Source: Clostridia bacterium
Lineage (GTDB): Bacteria; Bacillota_A; Clostridia; Oscillospirales; CAG-272
Assembly (NCBI GenBank): GCA_017935805.1
Contig: JAGBGV010000070.1
Span: forward strand, 1 to 8,574
DNA length: 8,574 bases
Direction of reading: 5' to 3'
This document shows, one piece after another, positions 6,077 to 8,574 of the stretch. The notes beneath the pieces were generated by a model, which searched no databases, was not told the DNA's origin, and saw only the letters and a list, made by a program, of their open reading frames with translations. The position numbers and the translations under genes are program-made. Every line of letters starts with the position of its first letter. Positions within the stretch are counted from its first letter, which is position 1.

Positions 6077-6445
6077 ATGGCACGTATATCCGGTGTTGAT
6101 ATTCCCAATTCCAAGCGTGTAGAGATCGCTCTGACCTATATCTACGGTATCGGTCTTAAGAGCTCACGCGACATCCTCGCTAAAACAGGCATCAATCCTG
6201 ATACAAGAGCAAAGGATCTTACCGAAGACGATATCGCAAAGCTTCGTGACGAGATCGAAAACCACTACACTGTAGAGGGTGAACTCCGCCGTGAAGTAGG
6301 CCTCAACATCAAGAGACTCGTCGAGATTAACTGCTACCGTGGTATCAGACACAGAAAAGGTCTGCCTGTTCGCGGACAGAGAACAAAGACAAATGCAAGA
6401 ACCAGAAAAGGTCCTGCAAAGACAATCGCAAACAAGAAGAAGTAA
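6077..6445 (+). CDS. rpsM: 30S ribosomal protein S13
   Basis: Small-subunit head protein that contacts the P-site tRNA and bridges to the large subunit. The product has 122 residues. The N-terminus [26 protein letters not shown] gives the helix-two-turn-helix start, and the basic tail includes [22 protein letters not shown], the S13 signature that reaches the P site. A GAGGTGG ribosome site (6061-6067) precedes the ATG by nine bases. It begins the classical alpha-operon order rpsM-rpsK-rpsD-rpoA. No separate promoter is visible directly before it; transcription probably comes from the promoter at 5578-5607. Confidence 0.98.
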   Translation: MARISGVDIPNSKRVEIALTYIYGIGLKSSRDILAKTGINPDTRAKDLTEDDIAKLRDEIENHYTVEGELRREVGLNIKRLVEINCYRGIRHRKGLPVRGQRTKTNARTRKGPAKTIANKKK

Positions 6446-6463
6446 TAAAGGAGAGAGGATCTA

Positions 6464-6859
6464 ATGGCTAAAGTTGTAAAGAAGGTCATCAAGAAGCGCC
6501 GCGACCGTAAAAATATCGAAGCGGGACATGCTCACATCCGCTCGACCTTCAATAACACAATCGTTACAATTACTGACGTACAGGGCAACACAGTAGCATG
6601 GTCATCTTCCGGCGGTCAGGGCTTCAAGGGCTCCCGTAAGAACACACCTTATGCAGCTCAGACAGCAGCTGAAGCAGCAGCAAAGGGTGCTATGGAACAT
6701 GGCATGAAGACTGTAGAAGTATATGTAAAGGGTCCCGGCAACGGACGTGAAGCGGCTATCCGCGCTCTCCAGACCGCAGGTCTCAACATTACACTTATCA
6801 AAGACGTAACTCCGATTCCTCATAACGGATGCCGTCCGCCCAAGCGCAGAAGAGTATAA
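6464..6859 (+). CDS. rpsK: 30S ribosomal protein S11
   Basis: Small-subunit platform protein near the mRNA exit and E site. The product has 131 residues. After a basic N-terminus come [22 protein letters not shown] and [19 protein letters not shown]. The C-terminal signature is [18 protein letters not shown], then [18 protein letters not shown], the usual terminus. Its start is set by a purine-rich AAGGAGAGAGG (6448-6458). It lies 18 bases after rpsM and 21 before rpsD, consistent with one transcript. Confidence 0.98.
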   Translation: MAKVVKKVIKKRRDRKNIEAGHAHIRSTFNNTIVTITDVQGNTVAWSSSGGQGFKGSRKNTPYAAQTAAEAAAKGAMEHGMKTVEVYVKGPGNGREAAIRALQTAGLNITLIKDVTPIPHNGCRPPKRRRV

Positions 6860-6880
6860 TTTTCAGGAGGATAAACTATT

Positions 6881-7507
6881 ATGGCAAGATATACAGGTGC
6901 TTCCTGCAAGCTTTGCCGCAGAGAAGGCAAAAAGCTGTTTCTCAAGGGCGACCGTTGCCTTACAGACAAGTGTGCAGTAGCTCGCCGCGCAACAGTGCCC
7001 GGTCAGCATGGCGCAGGTCGTAAGAACGTAAAGGAATACGGTCTCCAGCTCAGAGAAAAGCAGACAGCACGCCGCTACTATGGCGTACAGGAAAAGCAGT
7101 TCCTTCATTACTATGAACTCGCTGACAAGAAGGAAGGCGTAACAGGCGAAAACCTGCTTACAATTCTCGAATGCCGTCTTGACAACATCGTTTACAGAAT
7201 GGGTCTCGCATCCAGCCGTAAAGAAGCTCGTCAGCTCGTTCGTCACGCACACTTCACCCTCAACGGCAAGAAGGTAGATATTCCCTCTATCATTTGCAAG
7301 ACAGGTGACGTTATTGCACTCAAGGATAAGAGCAAAGCATCCGACAAGTTCAAGGCTCTTGCTGAACTTATGGAAACAGCAGTTGTTCCGAAGTGGCTGG
7401 AAGTTAGCACAAGCGATCTTTCCGCTAAGGTTATCGCTCTCCCCAAGAGAGAAGATATCGATTTCCCCTTCGAAGAACAGCTTATCGTCGAGCTCTATTC
7501 CAAGTAA
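6881..7507 (+). CDS. rpsD: 30S ribosomal protein S4
   Basis: Primary 16S rRNA-binding protein that nucleates small-subunit assembly. It is a translational repressor of its own mRNA in other bacteria. The product has 208 residues. C9, C12, C26 and C31 form the zinc site of the C+ form. The S4 RNA-binding domain covers about 96-160, starting [38 protein letters not shown]. The C-terminus IVELYSK is typical. AGGAGG (6865-6870) precedes the ATG by ten bases. The gene ends in tandem stops (TAATAA), and the second stop forms the edge of a hairpin in the following gap. S4 stays next to rpoA here, as in most alpha operons but unlike B. subtilis, where rpsD is elsewhere. Confidence 0.98.
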   Translation: MARYTGASCKLCRREGKKLFLKGDRCLTDKCAVARRATVPGQHGAGRKNVKEYGLQLREKQTARRYYGVQEKQFLHYYELADKKEGVTGENLLTILECRLDNIVYRMGLASSRKEARQLVRHAHFTLNGKKVDIPSIICKTGDVIALKDKSKASDKFKALAELMETAVVPKWLEVSTSDLSAKVIALPKREDIDFPFEEQLIVELYSK

Positions 7508-7578
7508 TAACCTACTGTGGGAGACTGCAGCAGGTTACTTGGGCAGAATCAGTGTACCGCTATATACAGTCTCACACA
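7508..7578 (+). promoter_or_regulatory. Possible pseudoknot or RNA switch in the rpsD-rpoA gap
   Basis: Hairpin 1 is TAACCT (7508-7513) with AGGTTA (7532-7537), extended by CTG (7515-7517) with CAG (7528-7530). Its ten-base loop (7518-7527) is complementary at nine of ten positions to 7567-7576. The longer stretch TGTGGGAGACTG (7516-7527) matches CAGTCTCACACA (7567-7578) at 11 of 12. The two pairings share bases, so they form either a pseudoknot or two alternative folds. A small GTGTA/TATAC hairpin (7552-7567) lies between them. The structure starts at the second rpsD stop codon. No function has been shown; control of rpoA is inference. Confidence 0.4.
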
Positions 7579-7663
7579 CAATTTTGCAGAAATCAAAGAT
7601 ATTTTTTCGTGAAAAACGACAATATGGGTTTGGCAAAAATATTAGACGGAGGGTTATTATTTA

Positions 7664-8574
7664 ATGATAGAAATTGAAAAGCCGAATATTGCGACTATTA
7701 ATTTGAGCGATGACGGAAGAAACGGAAAGTTTATAATCGAGCCCCTTGAAAGAGGCTACGGTATTACCCTCGGTAACTCACTCCGCAGAGTGCTTCTCAG
7801 CTCCCTGCCCGGTGTAGCTGTTACAAATATCAAGATTGACGGTGTACTGCATGAGATCAGCACCATTCCCGGTGTGAAGGAAGATGTTCCCGAAATCGTT
7901 CTCAACGTAAAGGGAATCATTGCAGCGCTGCACTGCGACGGTCCCAAGACTGTTGTTATCGATACAACAGGTGCTTGCGACATCACAGCCGGCGACATCA
8001 AGCAGGACGCTGATATAGAGATTCTTAATCCCGATTTCCACCTCGTAACTGTAGAGAACAATGTTCGCTTCTACATGGAGCTTACATTCGATCACGGCAG
8101 AGGCTATGTATCTCAGGAAAAGAACAAGCAGCTTTATCTGCAGAATAACCAGGGTGGTAGTGCGCCTGTTGGAACAATTTTCACAGACTCTATCTACACT
8201 CCTGTTTACAATGTTAACTACACAGTCGAAAATACGCGTGTTGGCAGCAGCACTGATTACGACAAGCTTACACTTGAAGTTCTCACAAACGGCGTAATTT
8301 TGGCTAAAGAAGCGATTTCGCTTGGAGCCAAGATACTCAACGAGCATCTCAATTTGTTCGTCGATCTTTCCGACGAGGCAAAGAATGCAGAAATCATGGT
8401 TGAACGTGAAGAAACAATTAAGGAAAAAGTCCTTGAGATGACCATTGAGGAGCTTGACATGTCGGTTCGTAGCTTCAACTGCTTGAAGCGTGCCGGCATT
8501 GACACGGTCGAAGACCTTATTAACCGTACTGAGGAAGAAATGATGAAGGTTCGTAACCTCGGTAAGAAATCTCT
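7664..8574 (+). CDS. rpoA: RNA polymerase alpha subunit (3' end missing)
   Basis: Scaffold for RNA polymerase assembly and target of promoter UP elements and activators. 303 residues are visible with no stop, so roughly the last dozen residues lie beyond the window. The N-terminal domain contains [20 protein letters not shown] near 27-46, the dimerisation and assembly core. The C-terminal domain shows [13 protein letters not shown] and [17 protein letters not shown]269 and N272 correspond to E. coli R265 and N268, which contact DNA, so the DNA-binding surface appears intact. The ATG at 7664 follows a GGAGGG ribosome site (7648-7653) by ten bases. It is preceded by a 156-base structured gap, much longer than the gaps between other genes of this section. 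Confidence 0.97.
   Translation, partial: MIEIEKPNIATINLSDDGRNGKFIIEPLERGYGITLGNSLRRVLLSSLPGVAVTNIKIDGVLHEISTIPGVKEDVPEIVLNVKGIIAALHCDGPKTVVIDTTGACDITAGDIKQDADIEILNPDFHLVTVENNVRFYMELTFDHGRGYVSQEKNKQLYLQNNQGGSAPVGTIFTDSIYTPVYNVNYTVENTRVGSSTDYDKLTLEVLTNGVILAKEAISLGAKILNEHLNLFVDLSDEAKNAEIMVEREETIKEKVLEMTIEELDMSVRSFNCLKRAGIDTVEDLINRTEEEMMKVRNLGKKS

Noticed and set aside
7548..7560. T-box-like motif (GTACCGC) before rpoA
   Set aside because: Only the UACCGC part matches the T-box sequence; there is no specifier stem or terminator, and rpoA is not an amino-acid gene.
7539..7567. Promoter before rpoA (TTGGGC and TATATA)
   Set aside because: Only three of six -35 bases match and the -10 box is weak; the segment is better explained as part of an RNA structure.

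Overview
The window is a segment of the conserved S10-spc-alpha ribosomal protein supercluster. Everything is coded on the + strand. The gene order is rplF, rplR, rpsE, rpmD, rplO, secY, adk, map, a KOW-domain gene, infA, rpmJ, rpsM, rpsK, rpsD and the start of rpoA. Having adk, map, a KOW/L14e-like gene and infA between secY and rpmJ is the Bacillota (Firmicutes) arrangement. The strong AGGAGG-type ribosome sites, intermediate GC content and protein wording suggest an anaerobic Clostridia, probably a Ruminococcus/Oscillospiraceae-like gut bacterium. That placement is inference from gene order and style; no database was searched.

Layout: positions 5-922 hold L6 and L18. Positions 923-1234 are a 312-base non-coding insertion, unusual inside this operon. 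Its first part is a large imperfect palindrome (about 942-1077) and its second part holds three short hairpins leading to rpsE. Positions 1235-3747 hold S5, L30, L15 and SecY, tightly packed, with the secY ribosome site inside the end of rplO. An 86-base secY-adk gap carries a 12-pair hairpin rich in G-U pairs. Positions 3835-5588 hold adenylate kinase, methionine aminopeptidase and the KOW protein; map and the KOW gene overlap by one base. A textbook sigma-A promoter at 5578-5607 then opens the infA-rpmJ-rpsM-rpsK-rpsD-rpoA section. A 156-base rpsD-rpoA gap contains a possible pseudoknot or switch structure. rpoA runs off the right edge.

Together the genes make parts of both ribosomal subunits, initiation factor IF1, the protein-export channel, the enzyme that trims N-terminal methionine from new proteins, an AMP/ADP-balancing kinase and the RNA polymerase alpha subunit. 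This is a core growth operon. I see no mobile genes, CRISPR, tRNA, rRNA or defence system. The parts worth a second look are non-coding: the palindromic insertion, the two structured spacers, the internal promoter and the clustered non-ATG starts. In coding sequence, the adenylate kinase zinc lid has lost one residue.
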